This document shows positions 25,916 to 34,026 of a stretch of 64,000 bases of DNA, in pieces. This stretch comes from JBFKAV01 sp041621405 (GTDB lineage: Bacteria > Pseudomonadota > Alphaproteobacteria > Rhodobacterales > Rhodobacteraceae). The DNA lies in NCBI GenBank assembly GCA_041621405.1, contig JBFKAV010000002.1:1-64000 (forward strand), read 5' to 3'. Position 1 is the first letter of the stretch. Each line of letters begins with the position of its first letter. A program made the position numbers and the translations under genes. The notes under the pieces are model-generated. The model saw nothing but the letters and a program-made list of their open reading frames with translations. It was not told where the DNA came from and made no database searches.

Positions 25916-27238
25916 TCAAACCGCTTTCGCTTCGGCGGCGAAGCGGCGGGCGAGGGCGGGGGCCTCGCCCAGCAGCGCCTCGGGTGCGAGGCGCTCGCTC
26001 AGGCCGGCATCGGGATGGGCGCGGGCGGCGAGCTCGGGGAGCGGCGTGCCGGTCGCGAGAGCCTCGGCGACCAGCGCCTTCGAGGCCGCCTGGGCCTCGG
26101 GCCTCGGCATGGTGCCGGCAAGGACGAAGGTCAGCGCCTCGGCGGCCCAGAGGCGTGGGCCCTCGTCGAGCGGGCGGCGGAGCTGGGCGGCGTCAGGCTC
26201 GAGGGACCCGGCCAGAGCCCGGCCCATTTCCAGCCCCCGGCCGGCCGCGATCAGGAGCTGCGGGAGCGCCAGCCATTCCGTCATCCAGGCCGCCGCGTCG
26301 CGGGCCTCGCGGTGCAGCGCGGCGCCCTGGACGGCCGCCGACAGCGCCACGGCGAAGCGGGCGAGGGCCGAAAGCGCCGACGGCCCGACCGGGTTCGACT
26401 TCTGCGGCATCGTCGAGGAGCCGCCCGCGCCCGCCAGGCGCACCTCGCCCCGGCTCGCCATCAGGATCACATCCTCGCCCATCTTGCCGAGCGTGCCGGC
26501 GACCCCGGTCGCCCAGGCGGCGAGCTCGCCGATCCGGTCGCGGCCGGCGTGCCAGCTTTCGCGGGGATCGGCGAGGCCGAGCGCCTCGGCCATCGCCGCG
26601 CGGACCTCGGGCCCCTTCGGTCCCATCGCCGAAAGCGTGCCGGCCGCCCCCGAGAGGCTGAGCACGAGGAGCCGCGGGCGCAGCTCGTCCAGCCGCGCGC
26701 GGTGGCGCAGGAGCGGCCCGCCCCAGGCCGCGACGGCGGCACCGAAGGTCGAGGGCACGGCCTCCTGCCCCCAGGTGCGGGCGATCATCGGCGTGTCGGC
26801 CTCGGCCTCGGCGAGCGCGCCCAGCGCCGAGATCAGCGAGACAAGCCGGTCCTCGAGGATCACCAGCCCCTGTCGGAGCCGGAGGACGAGCCCGGTGTCG
26901 AGGATGTCCTGGGTGGTCGCCCCGTAATGCAGCCAGGCGGCGTGTTCCGGCGCCTCGAGCGCCTTCCGCGCGGCGGCGACGAGGCCGGGGACGGGAATTC
27001 CGTTCTGCGCCGTCGACGCGGCGAGCCCTGCGGGGTCGATCACGATCTCGCTCATCGCCCGGTGGAGGAAGGCGGCCGAGGTCTCGGGGATCAGCCCCAA
27101 CGCGCCCTGCGCCTTGGCGAGCGCTCCCTCGACGAGCAGCATTGCGCGGACCTCGGCGGTGTCGGAGAACAGACGCGCGAGCTCGGCGTCGCCGAAGAGT
27201 CCGCCGTAGATCGCCGAATCGAGCGGGCTCGCGGGCAT
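25916..27238 (-). CDS. pcaB: 3-carboxy-cis,cis-muconate cycloisomerase
   Basis: 440 residues of the fumarase/argininosuccinate lyase superfamily. The signature loop GSSTMPQKSNPV and HYGATTQDILDTG (compare HxGxTSQD) are clear. PcaB cyclises 3-carboxymuconate from protocatechuate cleavage to 4-carboxymuconolactone. ATG 27238 overlaps the BKACE stop (TGATG), marking co-translation. It is separated from pcaDCHG by the BKACE gene. The position next to PcaHG and PcaC rules out an adenylosuccinate lyase reading. Confidence 0.9.
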   Translation of the reverse strand: MPASPLDSAIYGGLFGDAELARLFSDTAEVRAMLLVEGALAKAQGALGLIPETSAAFLHRAMSEIVIDPAGLAASTAQNGIPVPGLVAAARKALEAPEHAAWLHYGATTQDILDTGLVLRLRQGLVILEDRLVSLISALGALAEAEADTPMIARTWGQEAVPSTFGAAVAAWGGPLLRHRARLDELRPRLLVLSLSGAAGTLSAMGPKGPEVRAAMAEALGLADPRESWHAGRDRIGELAAWATGVAGTLGKMGEDVILMASRGEVRLAGAGGSSTMPQKSNPVGPSALSALARFAVALSAAVQGAALHREARDAAAWMTEWLALPQLLIAAGRGLEMGRALAGSLEPDAAQLRRPLDEGPRLWAAEALTFVLAGTMPRPEAQAASKALVAEALATGTPLPELAARAHPDAGLSERLAPEALLGEAPALARRFAAEAKAV

Positions 27239-28068
27239 CAGGCGGGCCGGAGCCCCAGGATCTCGCGCGCCTGCTGCCAGCTCGCCACCGGCCGCTCGTA
27301 CTTCTCGCAGAGCTCCACGGTGCGGCGCACCAGCGCGGCGTTCGAAGGAGCGAGGGTCGACTTGTCGAGACGCACGTTGTCCTCGAGGCCCGTGCGGGTA
27401 TGGCCGCCCGCCGCGATCGACCACTCGTTTACCACGATCTGGTTCGGGCCGATCCCGGCGGCGCACCAGAGCGCGTCGGGCGAGAGCCGGTTCAAGGTCT
27501 CGATGTAGAATTCGAAGATCGGCTTGTCGGCCGGCATCGCGTTCTTCACGCCCATCACGAACTGCACGTAGAGCGGCCGACTGAGCCGCCCGTCGTCGGC
27601 CATCCGCGCTGCCTGCACGATGTGGGAAAGGTCGAACGCCTCGATCTCGGGCTTCACGTCGTATTTCTGCATTTCCGAGGCCAGCCAATCCACCAGGTCC
27701 GGGGGGTTTTCGTAGACCCGTGTCGGAAAGTTGTTGGACCCGACCGAGAGCGAGGCCATGTCCGGCTTGAGCGGCAGCATCCCGCCGCGGGCCTGGCCGG
27801 CGCCGGAACGGCCGCCGGTAGATAACTGGATCACCATGCCCGGGCAGTGCTTTTTCAGCCCCTCGACCAGCCGGGCGAAGCGCTCGGGGTCGGAGGTCGG
27901 CGTGCCGTCCTCCATCCGCACGTGGCAATGGGCGATCGAGGCGCCGGCCTCGAAGGATTCGTGGGTCGACTCGACCTGTTCCTCGACGGTGATCGGCACC
28001 GCCGGGTTGTCGGACTTCCTCGGCACCGAGCCGGTGATGGCGACGCAGATGATGCAGGGTTTGGTCAT
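27238..28068 (-). CDS. Beta-keto acid cleavage enzyme (BKACE, DUF849)
   Basis: 276 residues. The zinc motif HCHVR (H47, H49) and the late AGGHTRTGLEDN match the family of 3-keto-5-aminohexanoate cleavage enzyme. BKACE enzymes condense a beta-keto acid with acetyl-CoA and release acetoacetate plus a CoA thioester. Between pcaG and pcaB, the obvious substrate is beta-ketoadipate, giving succinyl-CoA and acetoacetate, which would stand in for PcaIJ and PcaF; neither is in the window. Family and context are clear; the substrate is inference. Confidence 0.85.
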   Translation of the reverse strand: MTKPCIICVAITGSVPRKSDNPAVPITVEEQVESTHESFEAGASIAHCHVRMEDGTPTSDPERFARLVEGLKKHCPGMVIQLSTGGRSGAGQARGGMLPLKPDMASLSVGSNNFPTRVYENPPDLVDWLASEMQKYDVKPEIEAFDLSHIVQAARMADDGRLSRPLYVQFVMGVKNAMPADKPIFEFYIETLNRLSPDALWCAAGIGPNQIVVNEWSIAAGGHTRTGLEDNVRLDKSTLAPSNAALVRRTVELCEKYERPVASWQQAREILGLRPA

Positions 28069-28134
28069 GTTGCCTCGGCGGTCTCGTTGAGCCTCTCTGC
28101 AAGACTAGCGGGCGCGCGGCGGGAGGACGAGAGG

Positions 28135-28148
28135 GTGCGGAACCGCAC
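28135..28148. promoter_or_regulatory. Inverted repeat between pcaG and the BKACE gene
   Basis: GTGCGGAACCGCAC: 6-base arms around a central AA, in the 96-base gap between pcaG and the BKACE gene. It is about 70 bases before the BKACE start and could be an operator, an mRNA processing stem or a weak attenuator. Confidence 0.35.
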
Positions 28149-28164
28149 TCGCGCGCTGGCGGGA

Positions 28165-28854
28165 TCAGATGTCGAAGAACACGGTCTCGTCCTCGCCCTG
28201 CAGCCTGATGTCGAAGCGGTAGACGACCTTGCCCTTCCGCTCGGTCCGCTTCGCGATCAGCGTTGCGCGGCGGCGCTCCCACTCGATCAGGTTGAGGACC
28301 GGGTCCTTGGCGTTGGCCTCCTCCTCGTCGGAGAAGTAGATCCGGGTGTTGAGCCCGATGTTGATGCCGCGCGCCACGATCCAGAGGTTGATGTGCGGCG
28401 CCATCGCCCGCAGGCCCTGGTGGCCGCGCCCGTGGGCGTCGACCTCCTCCTCTTCGGCGGCCGGCCGCACCGCTGTCATCGCCCCGCGCGCGGGCACCGG
28501 CCCCGGCTTGATCGTGTCGAAGCCCCATTCGCCGGTGTCGAAATCGGTGATCACCCGGCCCCAGCCGCGGAACCCTTCCTCGACGTCGCCGGCGGACTCG
28601 GGATGGGCGTAGACGCCGGCGGCATTGGCCTGCCAGGCCTCGAGCAGCGCGTCCTTGACCGGGCTGCCGGTGCCGTCGATCACCACGCCCTCGACCCGGA
28701 TGCGCTCGCCTTTGGCGTTCGGGCCGGCGATGTCCCGGCCCAGCTCCTGCTTGTAGATCTTGAACCCCGCTGCCCCGGGCGCAAGCCCGATATGGACGTA
28801 GGGCCCGGCCGTCTGCGAGGCCGATTCCTTCAGATAGTCGAGCTTCTGCACCAT
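28165..28854 (-). CDS. pcaG: Protocatechuate 3,4-dioxygenase alpha subunit
   Basis: 229 residues. It follows pcaH after 3 bases and has the intradiol dioxygenase beta-sandwich: QTAGPYVHIGL, VVIDGTGSPVKDALLEAWQAN and APHINLWIVARGINIGL. The alpha subunit lacks the iron ligand set and shapes the active site. An acidic insert, EEEEVDAHG, lies in the middle and is unusual. With PcaH it opens protocatechuate to 3-carboxy-cis,cis-muconate in the cytoplasm. Confidence 0.92.
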   Translation of the reverse strand: MVQKLDYLKESASQTAGPYVHIGLAPGAAGFKIYKQELGRDIAGPNAKGERIRVEGVVIDGTGSPVKDALLEAWQANAAGVYAHPESAGDVEEGFRGWGRVITDFDTGEWGFDTIKPGPVPARGAMTAVRPAAEEEEVDAHGRGHQGLRAMAPHINLWIVARGINIGLNTRIYFSDEEEANAKDPVLNLIEWERRRATLIAKRTERKGKVVYRFDIRLQGEDETVFFDI

Positions 28855-28857
28855 GGC

Positions 28858-29601
28858 TCAGTTCCCCTCCAGGCGGTTCTCGAACAGGGTCGAGCGGCGG
28901 CCGCGCAGCACGATGTCGAACTTGTAGGCGACGGTGTCGAGCGGGATCGTCGCATTGAGGTCGAGCGCGGCGACAAGCTGCTGGACGGCCTCGGGATCGG
29001 GGATCGTCTGAACGATCGGGCAATGCGGGATCAGCGGATCGCCCTCGAAGTACATCTGGGTGATCAGCCGCTGCAGGAATGCCGTGCCGAAGACCGAGAC
29101 GTGGATATGCGCCGGGCGCCAGCTGTTCACCCAGTTCCGCCAGGGATAGGCACCGGGCTTGATCGTACGGAAGTAGTAGTAGCCGTTGTCGTCGGTCAGC
29201 GTCCGCCCGCAGCCGCCGAAGTTCGGGTCGAGCGCGCCGAGGTAGGTGTCCTTCTTGTGCCGGTAGCGCCCCGAGGCGTTGGCCTGCCAGATTTCGACCA
29301 GGGTGTTCGGCACCGGCCGCGTGTTCTCGTCCAGCACCCGGCCGTGCACGATGATCCGCTCGCCGATCGGCATCTCGCCGGGCTTGGCGTAGTTCAGGAT
29401 CAGGTCCTTGTCCAAGGGGTCGATGTCGCCGTGGCCGAAGACCGGGCCGGTGATCTCGCTCACGGAGTTCTGCAGCGAGATGAGCGAATACTGCGGCGAG
29501 CGCGCCACCGAGGTCTTGTAGTCCTTGGTGTAGGCGGGCGGGTGCCAGCGCCGGTCGCGCTGGAAGAACTCGCCGGCAGGCTTGGAGCTGGCTTGGGTCA
29601 T
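28858..29601 (-). CDS. pcaH: Protocatechuate 3,4-dioxygenase beta subunit
   Basis: 247 residues. The Fe(III) ligands are seen as the Tyr in RYRHKKDTY, the Tyr in KPGAYPW and the HxH in WRPAHIHVSVFG. LVEIWQANASGRYRHK and GRTLTDDNGYYYFRTI are conserved family segments. It is the catalytic subunit of the intradiol ring-cleaving enzyme. Its ATG overlaps the pcaC stop (ATGA), so pcaC and pcaH are translationally coupled. Confidence 0.93.
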   Translation of the reverse strand: MTQASSKPAGEFFQRDRRWHPPAYTKDYKTSVARSPQYSLISLQNSVSEITGPVFGHGDIDPLDKDLILNYAKPGEMPIGERIIVHGRVLDENTRPVPNTLVEIWQANASGRYRHKKDTYLGALDPNFGGCGRTLTDDNGYYYFRTIKPGAYPWRNWVNSWRPAHIHVSVFGTAFLQRLITQMYFEGDPLIPHCPIVQTIPDPEAVQQLVAALDLNATIPLDTVAYKFDIVLRGRRSTLFENRLEGN

Positions 29602-29978
29602 CTCTCGTTCTCCATGGCGTCGAAGGTCTCTTTCGCGATCTTGATGGCGTGGTTGGCGCGCGGCACGCCGGCGTAGATGGCGACGTGGAGAAGCGCCTCC
29701 ATCACGTCCTCCCGCGTCGCGCCGGTATTGGCGGTGGCGCGGATGTGCATTGCCACCTCCTCGAAGTTGCCGAGCGCGGCGAGAAGCGCGATGGTCAGCA
29801 TCGAGCGCTCGCGCGGGGTGATCCGGTCGCGGCTCCAGACATGGCCCCAGGCGGCCTCGGTGATCAGATCCTGGAACGGGGCGTCGAAATCGGACTTGCT
29901 CGCCTCGGCGCGGTCGACATGGGCGTCGCCCAGCACCCTGCGGCGGGTCTCCATGCCGGCCTTGTAGCGTTCAGACAT
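29598..29978 (-). CDS. pcaC: 4-carboxymuconolactone decarboxylase
   Basis: 126 residues, the standard length. Helical CMD domain: ITEAAWGHVWSRD, RERSMLTIALLAALGN and the EALLHVAIYAGVPRA motif. It decarboxylates 4-carboxymuconolactone to beta-ketoadipate enol-lactone, the PcaD substrate. It overlaps pcaD by 8 bases and pcaH by 4. Confidence 0.93.
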   Translation of the reverse strand: MSERYKAGMETRRRVLGDAHVDRAEASKSDFDAPFQDLITEAAWGHVWSRDRITPRERSMLTIALLAALGNFEEVAMHIRATANTGATREDVMEALLHVAIYAGVPRANHAIKIAKETFDAMENER

Positions 29979-30759
29979 GGCCGATCTCCTTCAGGAATCC
30001 GGTCAGAATCTTGGCATATTCCTCCGGTTTCTCGACGCAGGGTAGGTGCCCGACGCCGCGGATCAGGTAGAAGCGCGATCCCTTCACAAGGTCGGCAGTC
30101 TCGCGCACCAGGTCGGGCGGGGTCGAGCCGTCCTCGCTGCCGGCGATGGCCAGCGTCGGCAGCGTCAGGCCCGACGTGGGGGTGTAGAAATCCGTCCCGG
30201 CGATGGCGGCCGAGCAGCCGGCGTAGCCCTCGACGGGTTGCCTGACCAGCATGTTGCGCCAGAGCGCGAGCTCCGGCGTGGCGCGGAATGGCTTGGAGAA
30301 CCAGCGCTCCATGACCGTGTCGGCTAGGCTCTCGATCCCGCCCGCGCGGATGCCGGCGATCCGCTCCTCCCACATCTCGCGGGTGCCGATCTTGGCCGCG
30401 GTGTTCGAGATCACCATGGCGCGGATCTGGTCGAGCCGCTTCACCGCCAGGCCTTGCGCGATCATGCCGCCGATCGAGAGCCCCACGAAGACCGCGTCGC
30501 GCACGCCTAGGTGGTCGAGAAGCGCCTCGATGTCGCGGACCAGCTTTCCCATGGCGTAGGGCGCCGGCGGGCAGTCCGAGAGGCCGTGGCCGCGCTTGTC
30601 GTAGCGGATCAGGCGCAAGGTTGCTGGTAGGCGGGCCACCACCTTGTCCCAGAGCCGGAAATCGGTGCCGAGCGAATTGGCGAAGACCACGGCGGGGCCG
30701 TCTCCCGGCCCCTCGTCGCGGTAATGCGTGACGCCCCAGTCCTGGCGGAAGAGCTGCAT
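29971..30759 (-). CDS. pcaD: 3-oxoadipate enol-lactonase
   Basis: 262-residue alpha/beta hydrolase. The nucleophile elbow is VGLSIGGMIAQG, the oxyanion region ANSLGTDFRLWD, and the catalytic His lies in GVGHLPCVEKP. YDKRGHGLSDCP is typical of PcaD. It hydrolyses the enol-lactone to beta-ketoadipate. First gene of the minus-strand pca operon; ATG 30759 has GGGGGGAT upstream. The divergent pcaQ start is 78 bases away. Confidence 0.92.
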   Translation of the reverse strand: MQLFRQDWGVTHYRDEGPGDGPAVVFANSLGTDFRLWDKVVARLPATLRLIRYDKRGHGLSDCPPAPYAMGKLVRDIEALLDHLGVRDAVFVGLSIGGMIAQGLAVKRLDQIRAMVISNTAAKIGTREMWEERIAGIRAGGIESLADTVMERWFSKPFRATPELALWRNMLVRQPVEGYAGCSAAIAGTDFYTPTSGLTLPTLAIAGSEDGSTPPDLVRETADLVKGSRFYLIRGVGHLPCVEKPEEYAKILTGFLKEIGHV

Positions 30760-30829
30760 CCGATCCCCCCGTTTTCCATAATCTCGCACAAAAGAAACCG
30801 CGCGCAAAATGCAAATGGCGGCGCTATAC

Positions 30830-30845
30830 ATAACCAAATGATTAT
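30830..30845. promoter_or_regulatory. Putative PcaQ-binding site
   Basis: ATAACC-AAAT-GATTAT closely matches the ATAACC-N4-GGTTAA motif I recall for PcaQ in rhizobia and agrobacteria. It lies in the pcaD-pcaQ divergent region, 71 bases from the pcaD start, and includes the first two bases of the ATG at 30838. Binding there could activate pcaD and repress pcaQ. Confidence 0.65.
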
Positions 30846-31779
30846 GCATTCCGCCATCAAGCTCCGCCATATCCGCGCCTTCCTGGACATCGCGGGCAAG
30901 GGCAGCCTCACCGCCGCCGCGCACGCCCAGGGCATCACCCAGCCGGCGCTGTCGCGCAGCCTGGCCGAGCTCGAGGCGCTGCTCGGGGCGAAGCTCTTCC
31001 ACCGCCAGGGGCGGCGCCTGGTGCTGACCGAGCAGGGCGCGCTCTTCCGCCGCCACGCCGCCTCGGGCCTGAGCGAGCTCGAGGCCGGGGCGGCGGCGCT
31101 GAAGCCTGGCGGCGCCGGGGCGCCCGTGCGTGTGGGGGTGCTGCCCACCGCCTCGACCCGGCTTTTTCCGCGGATCGCGCTGCGCTTCGCCGAGCTTAGC
31201 CCGGCGACGCCGCTCTCGATCGCCACCGGCCCGCATCCCTACCTGATGCAGCTTCTGCGCGAGGGGGCGATCGACCTGATGCTGGGCCGGATGCCGGCGC
31301 CGGGCGAGATGGCGGGCCTGAGCTTCCTGCATCTCAGCGAGGAGGCGGTGGTGCTCGCCGCCCGCGCCGGCCACCCGCTTTCCGACCGGCCGGCGACCGA
31401 GGTGCTGACCGGCGCGCCGGTGATCCTGCCGCCCGCGGATGCGATCATCCGCCGCCCGGTCGACCTATACCTCGCCTCGCTCGGGATCGCCGGCCTGCGC
31501 CCCGCGTTCGAGACGGTGGCCCTGGCGGTCGGGCGCGGCATCGTGCTCGGCTCGGACGCGGTGTGGTTCATCTCCGAGGGCGTGGTCGCCGAGGAGCTCG
31601 ACAGCGGCCAGCTCGTCGCGCTTCCAACCGGCGCGCGCTTCCTCTCCGGCGCGGTCGGGATCACCCGGCGCGAGGCGCGGGCCCCCGATCCCGGGCTCGA
31701 GCTGCTGGTCGAGATCGCCCGCGAGGTGGCCGCCCGCCCCGGCCGGGGCGCCGCGCCTCAGTACGGCAGTCCGACGTAG
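30838..31779 (+). CDS. pcaQ: LysR-type regulator of the pca operon
   Basis: 313 residues. N-terminal helix-turn-helix: LRHIRAFLDIAGKGSLTAAA, then ITQPALSRSLAELEALLG; the C-terminal co-inducer domain follows. PcaQ responds to beta-carboxy-cis,cis-muconate and activates pcaDCHGB. Divergent placement beside pcaD and the adjacent binding motif support the assignment. A second ATG two codons downstream (30844) is an alternative start. Its 3' end overlaps the convergent pobA by 22 bases. Confidence 0.9.
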   Translation: MIMHSAIKLRHIRAFLDIAGKGSLTAAAHAQGITQPALSRSLAELEALLGAKLFHRQGRRLVLTEQGALFRRHAASGLSELEAGAAALKPGGAGAPVRVGVLPTASTRLFPRIALRFAELSPATPLSIATGPHPYLMQLLREGAIDLMLGRMPAPGEMAGLSFLHLSEEAVVLAARAGHPLSDRPATEVLTGAPVILPPADAIIRRPVDLYLASLGIAGLRPAFETVALAVGRGIVLGSDAVWFISEGVVAEELDSGQLVALPTGARFLSGAVGITRREARAPDPGLELLVEIAREVAARPGRGAAPQYGSPT

Positions 31780-32921
31780 TTCTCGGCCAGCTGCGTCTGC
31801 GCCGCGGCCGACCGCTCCAGATAGGCGATCTCGGCCTCCTGGATGTGCTGGGTGAAGTCGTCCTGGTCGGGGAAGCGGTGCAGCGTCGTCGTCATCCACC
31901 AGGAGAACCGGATCGCCTGCCAGACGCGCGCCAGCGCGCGCTCCGAGTAGCGGTCGGGCGCCAGCTTGTCGCCGCCGTAGAAGCGGGTCAGCGCCTCGTG
32001 CAGGTAGAACACGTCCGAGACCGCGAGGTTCAGCCCCTTGGCGCCGGTCGGCGGCACGATGTGGGCGGCATCGCCGACCAGGAATAGCTTCGCCCAGCGC
32101 AGCGGCTCGGCGACGAAGGACCTCAGCGGCACGATCGACTTCTCGACGCTGGCGCCGGTGACCAGGCTCTCGGCCGCGTCGCTAGGCAGCCGCCGGCGCA
32201 GCTCGTCCCAGAAGGCGTTGTCGGTCCATTTCTCGATCGGATCGTCCACCGGGACCTGGATGTAGTAGCGCGACAGGTTCTCGTTGCGCATCGAGCAGAG
32301 CGCGAAGCCGCGCCGGTGGTTGGCGTAGGTCACCTCGTCGGAGACCGGCGGCGTCTCGGACAGCACACCGAGCCAGCCGAACGGATAGACCCGTTCGAAG
32401 CTCTTGATCTTGCCCGCCGGGATCGAGACGCGGGAGACGCCATGGAAACCATCGCAGCCGGCGACAAAATCGCAGTCGATGCGATGCTCGGTGCCGCCCT
32501 GCACGTAGGTGACGTAGGGCTTGGCGTCCAGGTCATGCAGCGCCGCGCCCTGCGCCTCGTGCACGATCTGCCCCTCCAGCGCATCGCGCGCCTCGTAGAG
32601 GTCGCGCGTCACCTCGGTCTGGCCGTAGACCATGATCCGCTTGCCGATCAGCGTCTTGAAGTCGATCCGGAAGCCGCGGTTCTGCGCCGAGAGACGGATC
32701 CCGTCGTGCGGAAATCCCTCCTCATGCATCCGCCGCGCGGCCTTGGCCTTCTCCAGCATGTCGACCGTGCCCCATTCCAGCACGCCGGCGCGGATCCGGC
32801 TCAGCACGTGGTCGCGGCTGTGTCGCTCGAGGACGATGTTGTCGATCCCCGAGAGGTGCAGTAGCTGGGACAGGAGCAGCCCCGAGGGGCCCCCGCCGAT
32901 GATGCAGACCTGTGTGCGCAT
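31758..32921 (-). CDS. pobA: 4-hydroxybenzoate 3-monooxygenase
   Basis: 387 residues. FAD motif VCIIGGGPSGLLLSQLL, the DG motif AGCDGFHGVSR and the GD motif LVGDAAHIVPPTGAKG are all present. PobA hydroxylates 4-hydroxybenzoate to protocatechuate with NADPH and O2, feeding the adjacent pca genes. ATG 32921 has GGAGGAG two bases upstream; longer readings lack sense before the FAD motif. No PobR-type regulator is adjacent. Confidence 0.94.
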   Translation of the reverse strand: MRTQVCIIGGGPSGLLLSQLLHLSGIDNIVLERHSRDHVLSRIRAGVLEWGTVDMLEKAKAARRMHEEGFPHDGIRLSAQNRGFRIDFKTLIGKRIMVYGQTEVTRDLYEARDALEGQIVHEAQGAALHDLDAKPYVTYVQGGTEHRIDCDFVAGCDGFHGVSRVSIPAGKIKSFERVYPFGWLGVLSETPPVSDEVTYANHRRGFALCSMRNENLSRYYIQVPVDDPIEKWTDNAFWDELRRRLPSDAAESLVTGASVEKSIVPLRSFVAEPLRWAKLFLVGDAAHIVPPTGAKGLNLAVSDVFYLHEALTRFYGGDKLAPDRYSERALARVWQAIRFSWWMTTTLHRFPDQDDFTQHIQEAEIAYLERSAAAQTQLAENYVGLPY

Positions 32922-32982
32922 GGCTCCTCCCCTGCTGCCAGCTTGGCGGGCGGCCGAGGCGGCGTCAACTGAGGCAAGCGGT

Positions 32983-33043
32983 CGCCCCTCGCGGGGCGAA
33001 GACCCTCCTCTCGCGCCCGCCGCTTCGCGCCGGGCGCTCGGGC
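32983..33043. repeat. Two-hairpin intergenic repeat, copy A
   Basis: Hairpin 1 is CGCCCC-TCGC-GGGGCG (32983-32998), then a 14-base linker AAGACCCTCCTCTC, then hairpin 2 GCGCCCG/CGGGCGC with an 11-base loop (33013-33037), then TCGGGC. It aligns without gaps to copy B (36155-36215). Four hairpin 1 pairs and one hairpin 2 pair differ between copies but stay complementary. It lies between the 3' end of the PLP dehydratase gene and pobA. Confidence 0.6.
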
Positions 33044-33051
33044 CGCCAGGC

Positions 33052-34026
33052 TCAGCCGTGGCGCGCGAGCGCCGTCTGGTAGAGCGCGGCATCGACATTG
33101 CCGCCGGAGGCGACGACGATCACCGCATCGCCGGTGACTGCCTCGGGCTGCCAGAGCGCCGCGGCGAGCGCCACCGCGCCGCCGGGCTCGAGCACGATCT
33201 TCAGCCGGGCGAATGCGGCGGCCATGGCGCGGAGCGCGTCGTCGTCTGAGACGGTGAGGCCGGGGCCGCAATGGGCGGCGAGGATCGGAAAGGTGATCCG
33301 GCCGGGGCTGGGCGTCAGGATCGCGTCGCAGAGCGAGCCCGAGGTTCGGGCGTTTGCCCGGATTTCGCCCGCCACGAGCGAGCGCGCCACGTCGTCGAAG
33401 CCCTCGGGCTCCACCGTCCGCGGCCGGAGCCCGGGCGCCTTCGCGGCCAGCGCCAGCGCGATCCCCGAGCTGAAGCCGCCGCCGCCGCAGGGGATCAGCA
33501 CCTCGGCCTCTGCGACGCCCTCTTGCTCGGCCTGCGCGGCGATCTCGAGCCCGACCGTGCCCTGGCCCGCGATCACCTGCGGGTCGTCGAAGGGGCGGAT
33601 CAGGGTGAGCCGGCGCTCCGCCGCAAGCGACGCGCCGATCGCGTCGCGGTCCTCGCCGCGGGCGCGGTCGTAGAGCACCACTTCGGCGCCGAGCGCGCGG
33701 GTGTTCTCGATCTTCGAGCGCGGCGCGTCGTCAGGCATGACGATGACCGAGGCGATGCCGTGCAGCCGCGCCGCGTAGGCCACCCCCTGGGCGTGGTTGC
33801 CCGAGGATAAGGCGATGACGCCGCTCGCGCGCGCGGCCGGATCGAGCGCCGAGACGGCGGACCAACCGCCGCGGAACTTGAACGAGCCGGTGTGCTGAAG
33901 GCACTCGGCCTTGACCAGGACCCGGCGGCCGGCGATCTCGTCGAGAAAGGGCGAGGAGAGCAGCGGCGTCAGCCGGGCGCGGCCCTTCAGCCGCTCCGCC
34001 GCGGCCTCGATCATGGCGAGGTTCAT
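33052..34026 (-). CDS. Threonine/serine dehydratase-like PLP enzyme
   Basis: 324 residues, fold type II. The PLP Lys lies in TGSFKFRGG; SSGNHAQGVAYAAR and the phosphate-binding IPCGGGGFSSG are canonical. There is no ACT regulatory domain, so it resembles catabolic threonine dehydratases, serine racemases or threo-3-hydroxyaspartate ammonia-lyases. It is the last gene of a minus-strand trio; ATG overlaps the hydrolase stop by 4 bases. The precise substrate cannot be chosen from sequence. Confidence 0.82.
   Translation of the reverse strand: MNLAMIEAAAERLKGRARLTPLLSSPFLDEIAGRRVLVKAECLQHTGSFKFRGGWSAVSALDPAARASGVIALSSGNHAQGVAYAARLHGIASVIVMPDDAPRSKIENTRALGAEVVLYDRARGEDRDAIGASLAAERRLTLIRPFDDPQVIAGQGTVGLEIAAQAEQEGVAEAEVLIPCGGGGFSSGIALALAAKAPGLRPRTVEPEGFDDVARSLVAGEIRANARTSGSLCDAILTPSPGRITFPILAAHCGPGLTVSDDDALRAMAAAFARLKIVLEPGGAVALAAALWQPEAVTGDAVIVVASGGNVDAALYQTALARHG

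Noticed and set aside
23258..27508. Long plus-strand frames opposite the dehydrogenase, MFS and pcaB genes
   Set aside because: Shadow frames caused by high GC at third positions; Arg/Gly/His-rich and without domains.
27239..29023. Upstream extension of the pcaB frame to more than 1000 residues
   Set aside because: The extension lies across pcaH, pcaG and the BKACE gene in another frame; PcaB homology starts at ATG 27238, which has the expected overlap.
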